A program made the position numbers and the translations under genes. From the NCBI RefSeq assembly GCF_022751215.1, contig NZ_JAICDG010000003.1, forward strand, positions 744,001 through 808,000: DNA of 64,000 nucleotides, written 5' to 3'. The DNA comes from Actinomadura terrae (GTDB lineage: Bacteria; Actinomycetota; Actinomycetes; Streptosporangiales; Streptosporangiaceae). Below are positions 25,062 to 34,400 of the stretch, one piece after another. Within the stretch, counting starts at the first letter, position 1. Every line of letters begins with the position of its first letter. The notes below the pieces were generated by a model. It ran no database searches, had not been told where the DNA came from, and saw only the letters and a program-made list of their open reading frames with translations.

Positions 25062-26369
25062 CTACCGGTGGTAGTGGTAGGGGTTGTCGGAGTCCCGGGA
25101 GCTGCGCTCGGCGGCGGCCACCGCCGACTCGGCCGCCCGCCGCAGCCGGTGCCCCGCCTCCCGGACGACCTGCACCGGCCGCTCGGGCAGGTGCCGGGTC
25201 GCGTCGCGGTGCCGGCGCCAGTGCTCGCGGGCGCGGGCGCGGCGCTCGACCCGCAGGTGCCCGAGCAGCCGGTCGAGGTTCATCGTGACCTCCCCGTACA
25301 GCGGCCACGGGTCGCCGGAGGCGGCGCGCTCGTGCAGTTCGCGGGTCAGCCGCGCACGGCGCTCCCGCGCGATGTCGACGCGGACCTCCAGATCCTGCTC
25401 GGCCTTGAACGGGCGGGCGTCGCGGTCCAGGTCGGAGCGGGCGAGCCGGCCGTAGGCGGCGATGCTCTCGGCGATCCCGGCGAGGGCGTCGGCGAGCTTC
25501 GGGCGCAGCACCGGGTCGGTGAGCAGCCGCCCGTGCCGGCCGAGCCGCTCGTCGTCGGCCAGCGACCGGGTCAGCCCGCGCAGCGACAGCGTGAAGTGCT
25601 CCATCGTCTCGACGGCGTCGCGCAGCGCGACGCCCGCGTCCACCAGCCGCCGCGCCCGCGGGTTGAGCCGGACGCTCTCCTCGGCCGCGCCGAGCGCCTG
25701 GTCGGTGCGCGCGAGGTCGCGGGCGAGCCGCTCGGCCTGGTCCTGCCAGTGCGCCGCCTGGCCCGGCTCGGGGTCGCGGTCCAGGCCGCCCGCGATGTCC
25801 TCGATCAGCTCGCGCAGCCGCTCGGCGATGTCCTGGACGGCCTCCTCGGCGGGACGCACCCGCACCGAGGGCACCAGCAGCGTCGCCGCCAGCCCGGTCG
25901 CCGCGCCGACCAGCGTCTCCAGGAACCGCTCGGCCGCCCCCGACTCGCTCGCCGCGCCCAGGGCGAAGATCAGCATGGCGCTGATCGGCACCTCCAGGAT
26001 GTGGTCGCCGAGCCGCAGCACGTGCCCGATGACCAGCGCGGCGCCGATCGCGAGCCCGAGGCTCCACCAGGAGAACCCGACGGTACTGGCGAACAGCACC
26101 GCCACCGCCACGCCCGAGGTCACCGAGGCGACCCGCAGCACGCTCGACTTGATCGTCTCGTACACGGAGTACTGGACGACGAGCAGCGCGGTCAGCGGCG
26201 CCAGCAGCGGCTGCGGGCCGCCCTTGGGCAGCACCAGCAGCGCCAGCACGAACGCGGCGACGGCGGTGAGGGTCAGGCGGGCGATGCGGTAGGCGGTGGG
26301 CAGCGCCTCCGTCGCCACCTGGATCGGCGGACGGTCGGCGCGGTCTCGGCGAAGGAAAGCGAGCGGCAT
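25062..26369 (-). CDS. FUSC/aromatic-acid-exporter-like membrane protein
   Basis: 435 residues from the ATG at 26369; a TTG at 26414 would add 15 residues, and neither start has a clear ribosome site. The N-terminal third has about six membrane helices in pairs (LTAVAAFVLALLVLP, PLTALLVVQYSVYE, VTSGVAVAVLFASTVG, LGLAIGAALVIGHVL, AMLIFALGAAS, LVGAATGLAATLLVP), the half-unit pattern of FUSC and ArAE proteins. The C-terminal two thirds is a long, charged, helical cytoplasmic part rich in Arg and Glu that probably forms coiled coils. A role in export of aromatic acids or similar compounds is inferred from the family. Confidence 0.78.
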   Translation of the reverse strand: MPLAFLRRDRADRPPIQVATEALPTAYRIARLTLTAVAAFVLALLVLPKGGPQPLLAPLTALLVVQYSVYETIKSSVLRVASVTSGVAVAVLFASTVGFSWWSLGLAIGAALVIGHVLRLGDHILEVPISAMLIFALGAASESGAAERFLETLVGAATGLAATLLVPSVRVRPAEEAVQDIAERLRELIEDIAGGLDRDPEPGQAAHWQDQAERLARDLARTDQALGAAEESVRLNPRARRLVDAGVALRDAVETMEHFTLSLRGLTRSLADDERLGRHGRLLTDPVLRPKLADALAGIAESIAAYGRLARSDLDRDARPFKAEQDLEVRVDIARERRARLTRELHERAASGDPWPLYGEVTMNLDRLLGHLRVERRARAREHWRRHRDATRHLPERPVQVVREAGHRLRRAAESAVAAAERSSRDSDNPYHYHR

Positions 26370-26476
26370 CGGTGCAATCGGGTGTGGGGTCGTGGTCGGC
26401 GGTGAGCCGTCCAATCGGACAATTCGCTCAATGAGGTCAGGTCCCCGATCCTTCCCGTCCTAAAAGAAAAAACCGG

Positions 26477-27022
26477 TCAAAACTCCGGTTCGGTGCGGTG
26501 CCGGGCGCGGAAGGCGGCCACGTTCGTCCGGTTGGCGCAGGTCTCGGAGCAGAAGCGGCGGCGGCCCGCGCGGGAGGTGTCGGCGTAGACGCGGTCGCAG
26601 CCGTCCGCCGCGCACACCCCGGTCCGGCCGAGGCCGTGCTCGACGACCAGCTCGGCGAGGTTCATCAGCGTCGTCGCGCGGAAGCGGTGCGGCAGCCGCG
26701 ACGAGGGCGGCGCGTAGTGCATGTGCAGCCCGTGCGGCTCGTGCTCGGCCAGGTGCGGGTGCATCGGGACCTCCAGCATGAGCTCGTTGAGCAGGCGCAT
26801 CGCGTCCTCGACCGTGGCGGCCTCGAAGAAGGGGCGCAGTGTCCGGCCCCAGCGGCGGAACTCCTCGGCGTCGCGCGCCTCGAACTCCTGCCAGAAGAAC
26901 TCGTTGTCGCGCAGGACGCGGCGCAGCGCGTCCTCCGAGGCGTCACCGCCCGCGCTGGTCACCGCGTTGACCAGCGCCACGGCGGCGGCCACCCCGTGGC
27001 TCCTGTACCCAGTGATCCGCAT
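26477..27022 (-). CDS. ABATE/CGNR zinc-finger transcriptional regulator
   Basis: 181 residues from the ATG at 27022, which has GGGAG at the right distance; an upstream ATG at 27043 has none. An N-terminal helical ABATE-type domain (ALVNAVTSAGG, ...RPFFEAATVEDAMRLLNELM) is followed by a C-terminal zinc finger with CAADGC and FCSETCANRTNVAAFRARHR. The final motif is CANR instead of the usual CGNR, but all four zinc cysteines are kept. Such proteins are stress- or metabolite-responsive DNA-binding regulators. It is divergent from the zinc-ribbon gene, with a palindrome-like element between them that could be its own operator. Confidence 0.85.
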   Translation of the reverse strand: MRITGYRSHGVAAAVALVNAVTSAGGDASEDALRRVLRDNEFFWQEFEARDAEEFRRWGRTLRPFFEAATVEDAMRLLNELMLEVPMHPHLAEHEPHGLHMHYAPPSSRLPHRFRATTLMNLAELVVEHGLGRTGVCAADGCDRVYADTSRAGRRRFCSETCANRTNVAAFRARHRTEPEF

Positions 27023-27050
27023 TGCCCCGGCTCCCGCTCCCATGCCATGC

Positions 27051-27081
27051 TGTAAACGACATCTTAGCTATAACCCTTACA
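27051..27081. promoter_or_regulatory. Shared promoter/operator between the CGNR regulator and the zinc-ribbon gene
   Basis: TGTAA (27051-27055) and TTACA (27077-27081) are inverted arms 21 bases apart. Between them lie TAAGAT on the minus strand and TATAAC on the plus strand, both good -10 hexamers. This AT-rich island stands out in the surrounding GC-rich DNA and would let one regulator control both directions. Confidence 0.45.
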
Positions 27082-27099
27082 GGTTCGTGAGGACGTGCG

Positions 27100-27288
27100 G
27101 TGGAGGAATGCCCACGCTGCGGCTGGCCCCAGACCGAGGTGTACGAGGTTCTCTCGCGTCACCTGACCTCCGAGGGCGTGGTGAGCTACACCCGCTGCGC
27201 CTGCGGGGAGGTGCAGGTGCGGGTCCAGCCGTTCGGCCCGGGCGCGGTCGTGGGGGCCCGCCCGGAGGAGTCCTCCGGATCGTCCTGA
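27100..27288 (+). CDS. Small zinc-ribbon protein, 62 aa
   Basis: GTG start with GTGAGG upstream. The 62 residues include CPRCG at residues 4-8 and CACG near 33-36, a two-knuckle zinc-ribbon pattern, followed by a short beta-rich stretch (EVQVRVQPFG) and a disordered tail. There is no catalytic domain. It may be a small nucleic-acid or protein adaptor; there is no evidence which. It ends eight bases before the convergent stop of the glutamine-synthetase-like gene and is divergent from the CGNR regulator. Confidence 0.6.
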   Translation: MEECPRCGWPQTEVYEVLSRHLTSEGVVSYTRCACGEVQVRVQPFGPGAVVGARPEESSGSS

Positions 27289-27296
27289 GCCGGGTG

Positions 27297-28736
27297 CTAG
27301 TGGCGCCAGCGGGTGGCGGCGGCGATCTGCCGCGGCGTCGCGCCGTCCAGCAGCGCGATCTCGCCCCGCCGGACGGTCGCCACCGTGTCGATCACCGCCT
27401 CGCCGAGCGCCGCCAGCAGCACCTCGTCGGCCTCGAACGCCGCGAGCGCCTCGCCCAGCGAGGACGGCAGCGCCGCGATGCCCCGCTCGTCCCGCTCCTC
27501 CTGCGACAGCGACACCGGATCGACGTCCACCGGGTCGGGCAGCCGCGCCTCGGTCGCGACCCCGTCGCGTCCGGCGGCCAGCAGCGCCGCGAGCGCGAGG
27601 TAGGGGTTGGCGGCGCCGTCGAAGCACTTGACCTCCAGGTTCGCCGCGTCCGCCCGCTCGCCTTCGGCGCCGGCGACCAGCCGCAGCGCCGCCTCCCGGT
27701 TCTCCAGCCCCCAGCAGGCGAACGCGCCCGCCCAGTGCGAGGGGACCAGCCGCAGGTAGCTCGCCACCGACGGCGCGCCCACCGCGAGCAGCGCGGGCAG
27801 CCGCCGCAGGATTCCGGCGGCGAACGCCTCCCCGGCGGCCGTCAGCCCGTAGGGGCCGTCGCCGCCCGCCATCGCGTTGCCCGTCGCGGCCGGGCCCTCC
27901 CCGCCGTCGTGGTGCCACAGGCTCAGGTGGACGTGCGCGCCGTTGCCGACCCCCTCCGCGTCCACCTTGGGGGAGAACGAGGCGATCAGCCCGTGGTCCA
28001 TCGACACGGCCCGGATCGTCTCCCTGACCAGGACGGCGGTGTCGGCCGCGCCGACCGGGTCCTCGGCGGCCACCGACACCTCGTACTGCCCGGCCGCGTA
28101 CTCGGGGTGGAGCTGCTCGACCCGGACGCCCGTCGCGTCCAGCGCCTTCAGCAGGTCGCGCAGGTAGCCCGAGAGCTCGCTGATCCGCGTCATCCCGTAC
28201 GCGGGGCCGTGGCAGGCGGGGGAGAAGCCGTCGCCGTGGCTCTCCGACACCGCCCACTCGATCTCGAACGCCGTCCGGATCGTCCAGCCGTCGGCGGCCA
28301 GCCGCGCCGTCTCCCGGCGCAGCAGCGCGCGGGTGTCGAGCGGGTGGACACCGCCGTCCTGCGCGTACCGGGACGCGGGCGCGTGCGCCCAGCCCGGCAG
28401 CGCCGCCAGCGGGACGAGCCGGTCCAGGTCGGGGTGCAGCCGCAGGTCGCCGCTCGGGCCGCCGATGTGCCGGCCGGACATGATCGAGTCGTCCAGCAGG
28501 AAGACGTCGAACAGCGGCGACATGCCGACGCCCCAGGTGGCCGCGTGCTCCAGCCGCGCCACCGGGACGGCCTTGGTCCGCGTGATCCCGGCGACGTCCA
28601 CCCAGGTCAGGGCGACGGCGGCGACGTCCTGCCCGGCCAGGCGGCGGGCCGCCTCGGCGGCGCGGGCGCCGAGCCTGGCGCGCTCGTCTCCGTCGAGTGC
28701 GCCGGTAGGAGCTACGGGGTGTCCGGAGTCTTCCAC
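27297..28736 (-). CDS. Glutamine-synthetase-like gamma-glutamyl ligase
   Basis: 479 residues from a GTG behind CAGGAG; the longer frame to 28844 runs through a repeat element and was rejected. The glutamine synthetase fold is shown by WVDVAGITRTKAVP (N-terminal domain), FEIEWAV, EQLHPEYAAGQYE, HVHLSLW, RLVPSHWAG and ENREAALRLV with the catalytic Arg, then NPYLALAALLAAG. It belongs with the divergent GS-like proteins that ligate glutamate to amines rather than ammonia (as shown for some actinobacterial GlnA3/GlnA4-type enzymes). The amidohydrolase on the other strand matches the second half of fungal FluG, so the two probably work in one pathway. Confidence 0.85.
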   Translation of the reverse strand: MEDSGHPVAPTGALDGDERARLGARAAEAARRLAGQDVAAVALTWVDVAGITRTKAVPVARLEHAATWGVGMSPLFDVFLLDDSIMSGRHIGGPSGDLRLHPDLDRLVPLAALPGWAHAPASRYAQDGGVHPLDTRALLRRETARLAADGWTIRTAFEIEWAVSESHGDGFSPACHGPAYGMTRISELSGYLRDLLKALDATGVRVEQLHPEYAAGQYEVSVAAEDPVGAADTAVLVRETIRAVSMDHGLIASFSPKVDAEGVGNGAHVHLSLWHHDGGEGPAATGNAMAGGDGPYGLTAAGEAFAAGILRRLPALLAVGAPSVASYLRLVPSHWAGAFACWGLENREAALRLVAGAEGERADAANLEVKCFDGAANPYLALAALLAAGRDGVATEARLPDPVDVDPVSLSQEERDERGIAALPSSLGEALAAFEADEVLLAALGEAVIDTVATVRRGEIALLDGATPRQIAAATRWRH

Positions 28737-28796
28737 GATGAGGCTCTCCTGAGGAGTCGGCGAGGGGCGGGACGGTAAGGGCTGAGCCGAGTCTTT

Positions 28797-28825
28797 GTGG
28801 GGGGACGACCCCCCACACCCCCCGG
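28797..28825 (-). repeat. Dispersed hairpin repeat, copy A (intergenic)
   Basis: 29-base core, read on the minus strand as CCGGGGGGTGTGG and so on, ending in a hairpin GTGGGGGG-TCGT-CCCCCCAC with eight perfect pairs. Two other copies sit inside both MoxR genes of this window (42011-42039 and 52601-52629). This copy lies in the divergent spacer upstream of the GS-like gene. Confidence 0.75.
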
Positions 28826-28889
28826 CAAACGCCCGTAGGGGCATCGTAGAAAGAACATCCGAAGGATTTCAGGGACGGAGGCGGGTGTC

Positions 28890-30011
28890 GTGCTCGAATG
28901 GCCGGAGAGTCCACCACTGGCCGACCACCACTGCCACGGCGTCCTCGACCGCGAGCTCGACCGCGCGGCGTTCGAGGCGCTGCTCACCGAGGCCGAGACC
29001 GGCGGGCCGCCGGGCACGAGCCCGTTCGACTCGCAGATCGGCTTCGCGCTGCGGCGCTGGTGCCCGCCCGTCCTGGACCTGGACGCGCACGCCGCGCCGG
29101 ACGCCTACTTCGCCCGCCGCGCCGAGCTGGGCGCGGCCGAGGTCAACCGCCGCTTCCTCGCCGCCGCCGGGCTGGAGTCGCTGTGCGTGGACACCGGGTA
29201 CACGCCGGAGGCGATCCTCGACCCGCCCGATCTCGGACGGTTCGCCGGTGCCCCCGCGTACGAGATCGTCCGGCTGGAGGCGGTCGCCGAGCGGGTCGCG
29301 GCGGACGGCGTCGAGGCGGCGCGCTTCGCCGACGAGGTCCGCGCCCGGCTGGCGGGACGCGGGCCGGACGTGGTCGGTGCCAAGTCGATCGCCGCCTATC
29401 GAGCGGGGCTGGAGCTGGCGGGCGAGCGGCCGTCCGCCGGGGAGGTGGCGGAGGCGGCCGGGCGACTGATGCGGCAGGACGTACCACGCGTCCACGACGA
29501 GGTGCTGCACCGGTTCCTCGTGTGGTGCGCGTCCGACGAGGGCCTGCCGGTGCAGTTCCACGTGGGGCTCGGCGACGTGGACGCCGACCTGCGGCGCGGC
29601 GACCCGCTGCTGCTCCTGGACCTGCTGCGCGCGCTCGACGCCGCCGGGACCCCCGCGATGCTGCTGCACAACTACCCGTTCCACCGGCAGGCGGGCTACC
29701 TCGCGCAGGTGCTCCCGAACGTGTACGTGGACGCCGGGCTCGCCACCCACAACCTCGGGCACCGCGCCCCGGCGCTGCTCGCCGAGCTGCTGGAGCTGGC
29801 CCCGTTCGGCAAGGTGCTGTACTCCTCCGACGCGTTCGGCCTCGCGGAGCTGTACCACCTCGGCGCGGTGCTGTTCCGGCGCGGGCTCGCCGGGATTCTC
29901 GACGAGGGGGTGCGGGACGGCGCGTGGACGGCGGACGACGCCGCGCGCGTCGCCGGGCTCGTCGCGTCCGGCAACGCCCGCCGCGTCTACGGGCTCCCCG
30001 CCCCCGGATAG
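28890..30011 (+). CDS. Amidohydrolase (FluG N-terminal-domain type)
   Basis: 373 residues from a GTG with GGAGG upstream. A TIM-barrel metal-dependent hydrolase: DHHCHG at residues 12-17 (metal HxH), VQFHVGLGD in the middle, LLHNYPFHR, and YSSDAFGLAELYHLG near residue 315 with the catalytic Asp. The pattern LEAVAERV...VVGAKSIAAYR (with the lysine that can be carboxylated) fits the FluG amidohydrolase group. It should hydrolyse an amide, plausibly a gamma-glutamyl compound made or used by the divergent GS-like enzyme. The flavoprotein gene follows 30 bases downstream and may be co-transcribed. Confidence 0.85.
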   Translation: MLEWPESPPLADHHCHGVLDRELDRAAFEALLTEAETGGPPGTSPFDSQIGFALRRWCPPVLDLDAHAAPDAYFARRAELGAAEVNRRFLAAAGLESLCVDTGYTPEAILDPPDLGRFAGAPAYEIVRLEAVAERVAADGVEAARFADEVRARLAGRGPDVVGAKSIAAYRAGLELAGERPSAGEVAEAAGRLMRQDVPRVHDEVLHRFLVWCASDEGLPVQFHVGLGDVDADLRRGDPLLLLDLLRALDAAGTPAMLLHNYPFHRQAGYLAQVLPNVYVDAGLATHNLGHRAPALLAELLELAPFGKVLYSSDAFGLAELYHLGAVLFRRGLAGILDEGVRDGAWTADDAARVAGLVASGNARRVYGLPAPG

Positions 30012-30041
30012 GCTCGTGATGATCGTGGAAGGGGCGGGGAC

Positions 30042-31427
30042 ATGGCGGGACGCGAGCGGCTGCTGGTCATCGGCGGCGACGCGGCGGGGATGAGCGCGGC
30101 CTCGCAGGCGCGCCGCCGCCGCGGCCCGGACGATCTGGAGATCACCGTCGTCGAGCGCGGGCGGCACGCCTCCTACTCGGCGTGCGGCATCCCCTACCTC
30201 GTCGGCGGCGACGTCGAGGACGAGTCGAGCCTCATCGCCCGCACGCCGGAGGAGCACCGCGAGCGCGGCATCGACCTGCGGATGCGCACCGAGGCGACCG
30301 AGATCGACACCTCCGGCGGCCGGGTGCGCGTCCGCGACCTGGAGGGCGGCGGTGAGCGCTGGGAACACTACGACCAGCTGATGGTCGCGACCGGCGCCGT
30401 TCCCGCGCGTCCGCGCCTGGCCGGGGCGGACGCGGAGGGCGTGCACGGTATCCAGGTCCTGGACGACGGGATTCGCGTCCGCCGCGTGGTGGAACGCGAC
30501 AAGCCGCGCCGGGCGGTGATCATCGGCGGCGGCTACATCGGCCTGGAGATGGCCGAGGCGCTGGTGCGGCGCGGCCTGGAGGTGGCCCTCGTGGACGCGG
30601 CGGACCAGCCCATGGGCACCCTCGACCCGGACATGGGCGCGCTCGTCGCCGACGCGCTGCGCGGGATCGGCGTCACGTTGCACCTGGGCGACCCCGTCGA
30701 AGGCTTCGACACCGCGGAAGGGCGGGTGACCGCCGTCCGGACGGAGGCCGGCGCGCTGCCCGCCGACCTGGTCGTCCTCGGGCTCGGCGTGCGGCCGGGC
30801 AGCGACCTGGCACGCGCGGCGGGCATCGAGACCGGCCCGACCGGCGGCATCGTCACCGACCGGCGGATGCGCACCCGCACCGAACGGGTGTGGGCGGCGG
30901 GCGACTGCGTGGAGAACCGCCACCTGGTGTCCGGCGCGCCCGTCGCGATCGCGCTCGGCACGCACGCGAACAAGCAGGGCCGCGTCGCGGGGATCAACCT
31001 CGGCGGCGGATACGCGACGTTCCCGGGCGTGGTGGGCACCGCGGTCGCGAAGATCTGCGAGTACGAGGTCGGGCGCACCGGCCTGAACGAGCGCGAGGCC
31101 GAGACGGCGGGGTTCGAGGCGCTGAGCGTCGTCGTCGCGTCCACCACCCGCGCCGGCTACTACCCGGGCGCGACCGAGATGCGGACCAAGCTCGTCGTCG
31201 AGCGCCGCTCCGGCCGGCTGCTCGGCGCGCAGATCGTCGGCCGGGAGGGCGCCGCCAAGCGCGTCGACGGCCTGGCCATCGCGTTGTGGAACGGCATGAC
31301 GGTCGAGGAGATGACCGGCCTCGACCTCGGCTACGCGCCGCCGTTCTCGCCCACCTGGGACCCCGTCCTGATCGCCGCGCGCAAGGCCGCCGAGCGCGTC
31401 GAGGAGGACCTGCGCTCCACGTCCTGA
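30042..31427 (+). CDS. FAD-dependent disulfide reductase, CoA-disulfide-reductase-like
   Basis: 461 residues, ATG with GGGGCGGGGAC upstream. FAD motif at LLVIGGDAAGMSAASQAR, the single redox cysteine Cys48 in SYSACGIPY, NAD(P)H motif at AVIIGGGYIGLEMAEAL (about residue 165), the FAD-closing WAAGDCVE (about 285), and the C-terminal dimer region with GYAPPFSPTWDPVL. The lone active-site Cys is the mark of CoA-disulfide reductases, NADH oxidases and related enzymes rather than two-Cys thiol reductases. The exact substrate is not fixed; CoA or another low-molecular-weight thiol disulfide, or oxygen, are the likely choices. Confidence 0.88.
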   Translation: MAGRERLLVIGGDAAGMSAASQARRRRGPDDLEITVVERGRHASYSACGIPYLVGGDVEDESSLIARTPEEHRERGIDLRMRTEATEIDTSGGRVRVRDLEGGGERWEHYDQLMVATGAVPARPRLAGADAEGVHGIQVLDDGIRVRRVVERDKPRRAVIIGGGYIGLEMAEALVRRGLEVALVDAADQPMGTLDPDMGALVADALRGIGVTLHLGDPVEGFDTAEGRVTAVRTEAGALPADLVVLGLGVRPGSDLARAAGIETGPTGGIVTDRRMRTRTERVWAAGDCVENRHLVSGAPVAIALGTHANKQGRVAGINLGGGYATFPGVVGTAVAKICEYEVGRTGLNEREAETAGFEALSVVVASTTRAGYYPGATEMRTKLVVERRSGRLLGAQIVGREGAAKRVDGLAIALWNGMTVEEMTGLDLGYAPPFSPTWDPVLIAARKAAERVEEDLRSTS

Positions 31428-31460
31428 CGTGCTGTCACGTGGTTTGTCGGTGGCCGTTCC

Positions 31461-31466
31461 TAGGGT
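31461..31466 (+). promoter_or_regulatory. Candidate -10 for leaderless first DUF4132 gene
   Basis: TAGGGT lies eight bases before the ATG at 31475, and no Shine-Dalgarno sequence is present. The same layout (TAATCT plus eight bases) precedes the third DUF4132 gene. Confidence 0.35.
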
Positions 31467-31474
31467 GTGGCCGC

Positions 31475-34400
31475 ATGAGCAACGCTCCCGGCATCGACGA
31501 GGACGCCCCGGCCTTCCCGGCCGCGTGGCTGCGCATGCGGCATCCGCGCCGCGACCGTCCGGGCGTCCCCGACGTCCGGCCCGACGCCGAAGCGGTGGGC
31601 CGGGCGCGGGCGCTGGTGGACGCGGCGCTGCCCGAGATCGAGCACGTCCTCGCGCTGCCGGGCACGACGCCGCTGCTGGCCGAGCACGCCCGCGCGCACC
31701 TGGCCGGTTCGGCGAGCCCGCTCGGCGCGGCGGTCGTCGCGTCGCTCACGCTGACGGTGCAGGCCTCGGTCGAACTCTGGGCGTCCGACCTGTTCCGGGA
31801 CGCGTGGACGGTCGAGCACGGGCTTCCGTTCGCCGTGTGCGCCTACCTGGAGTTGTGCGAGGTGGTCGCCGACTACAGGGGGGCCAGCATCGACTACCGG
31901 ACGGGCGCCATCCGGCGGGACTGGTGGGGCGTCCGGGAACGGGGGCCGGACGACCGTGTCGGCGGCCCGTGGGCGGAGCGGGACGTCGCCCGCCGTCAGC
32001 GTGCCCTCCTGGCGGCGGTGGACGACAACGCCTACGCCGGGGCCGCCGAGGCCCTCGCGCGCCACCGCCGGACCCCGGCCCAGCAGGTGATCGCCTCCTA
32101 CCTGGTGCCGACGCGGCGGGACTGGCTGGCCGAGGCCCGCGCGCTCCCCGCCCCCGCCCGCCTGTACGGCGTCGAGCCGGAGACGGCCTGGATGCTGCTG
32201 TGCGCGCTCGGCGAACCCGGGGACACCGACGGCATGACGCTGGGCTGGGGCGGCCGCAGGCCGGACGTCATCGCGACGCTGCTGGACGGCGTCGGCCCGG
32301 ACGCGCTCGCCGCGCTGGTGGTGGACGCCGCCGACGACGACCACCTCGACGCCGACACCGCGCGGCTGCTGCTGGACGCGCTGGCCCGGCTGCCGGTGGA
32401 CGCCGCGTTCCAGGCCCTCGTCGACCGGCTCGGCCGCCGCTACGTCCAGCCCGCCGCGATCGGCGCCGCGAACCGGTATCCGGCGCGGGCGCTGCGGCTG
32501 CTCGCCGCGTCGGCCGCTGCCCCCGGCGCCGAGGAGATGCTGTCGGCGCACCTGCTCGCGCACCCGGAACTCGCGGACGCGATGCTCCCCGCCCTGCCGG
32601 AGGAGTCCCGCGCGGCGGTCGAGGCGATCCGCGCGCGGAACGTCCGGGTGCCCGAGGCGGGCGACCTGCCGACGCTGCTCACCGACCCGCCGTGGACGCG
32701 CGGGCGCAAGAAGTCCAAGCCCGTCGTCATCAAGGGCCTGCCCCTGCCCGGCCTGCGCGCCATCGTCTGGGAACCGGGGGAGCGCGACGCCTGGACGGTC
32801 GACGTGCGCCGCCTGTGGCGCTGGATGGAACAGCCCCCGTGGGCCGAGGAGGCGGCGCGGTTCGAGAAGGGCGACCTGCCCAAATACGTGCATCCGGCCC
32901 TGTTCCTTGAGGGTCCTGAGGATCTGGTGCGCCCGCTGCTGGCGAGGTGGGAGCCGTCCGACGTCTACGCGGTCGGCGAATGGCAGCCGGGGCTCGTCGC
33001 CCGCTTCGAGTTGGACGCGCTCGAACCGGTGCTGTGCATCGCGCGCCGTGACCCGGCCGGTGTCGGCCCCGCCCTGATGCCCTACCTCAGCGATGACGTC
33101 GCCCGGCTGATGGCCGACTGGCTGCTGCGGCGCAAACGCGCGGGTGAGACGGCGCGCGCCTGGTTCCGCCGCCACGGCCGCGCCGCCGTGCCCGCCCTGC
33201 TGCCCGGCGCGCTCGGCCGGTCCGGCACCGAGCGCCGCGCCGCCGAGGCGGCGCTGCGCCTCATCGCCGCGCGGCACGGCGCCGAGGGGATCGTCGAGGC
33301 CGCCCGCGCCCACGGCGACGCGGCGGCAGACGCGATCGCGGCGCTGCTGTCGGCCGACCCGCTCGACGTCCTGCCCGCGAAGGTCCCCGCGATCGGCGAC
33401 TGGGCCGACGTCCGGTTCCTGCCGCAGCTCATGCTGCGCGACCGCGAACGCGCGCTGCCCGGGGCGGCGACGCGGCACGTCCTGACGATGCTGGCGCTGT
33501 CGCGGCCCGGCGAGGAGTACGCCGGTGTCGCCGCCGTCCGCGAGCTGTGCGACCCCGCCTCGTTCGCCGAGTTCGGACGGACGGTGTTCCGGCGCTGGGA
33601 GGCGCATGGCGCGCCGTCCAAGGACGGGTGGGCGCTGACGCAGCTCGGCCTGACCGGTGACGACGAGACCGTCCGCCGGCTCGCCCCGATGATCCGCGCC
33701 TGGCCGGGCGAGGGCGGGCACGCCCGGGCCGTGACCGGGCTGGACGTCCTCGCCGCGATCGGCACCGGCACCGCCCTCATGCACCTGCACGCGATCTCCC
33801 AGCGGGTGCGGTTCAAGGCGCTGCGGGCCCGCGCCGCCGAGAAGATCGAGGAGGTCGCCGCCGGGCTGGAGCTGACCCCCGACCAGCTCGCCGATCGCCT
33901 CGTCCCCGACCTCGGCCTCGACGCCGACGGCGGCATGACGCTCGACTACGGCCCGCGCCGCTTCCGGGTCGCCTTCGACGAGAGCCTCAAGCCCTTCGTC
34001 ACCGAGAACGGCGAGCGCCGCAAGACCCTGCCCAAGCCCGGCGCGAAGGACGACCCCGACCTCGCGCCCGCCGCGCACAAGGCGTTCGCCGCCCTCAAGA
34101 AGGACGCCCGCGTCGTCGCCTCCGAGCAGCTCCGCCGCCTGGAGGGCGCGATGGTCGCCCGCCGCCGCTGGCCCGCCGCCGAGTTCCGCGACCTGCTCGC
34201 CGCGCACCCGCTGGTGCGGCACCTCGTCCGCCGCCTGGTCTGGCTCGCCGCCGACGACACCGGGACGCGCGCGTTCCGCGTCGCCGAGGACGGCACCTAC
34301 GCGGACGCCGCCGACGACACCGTCGAGCTGCCCGCCTCCTGCGAGGTCCGCGTCGCCCATCCCATCGACCTGGGCGAATCCGCAGCCGCCTGGGCGGAGC

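Noticed and set aside
28737..28844. A longer N-terminus for the glutamine-synthetase-like protein starting at 28844
   Set aside because: It would translate through the dispersed hairpin repeat and has no ribosome site, while the GTG at 28736 follows CAGGAG and fits the family length.
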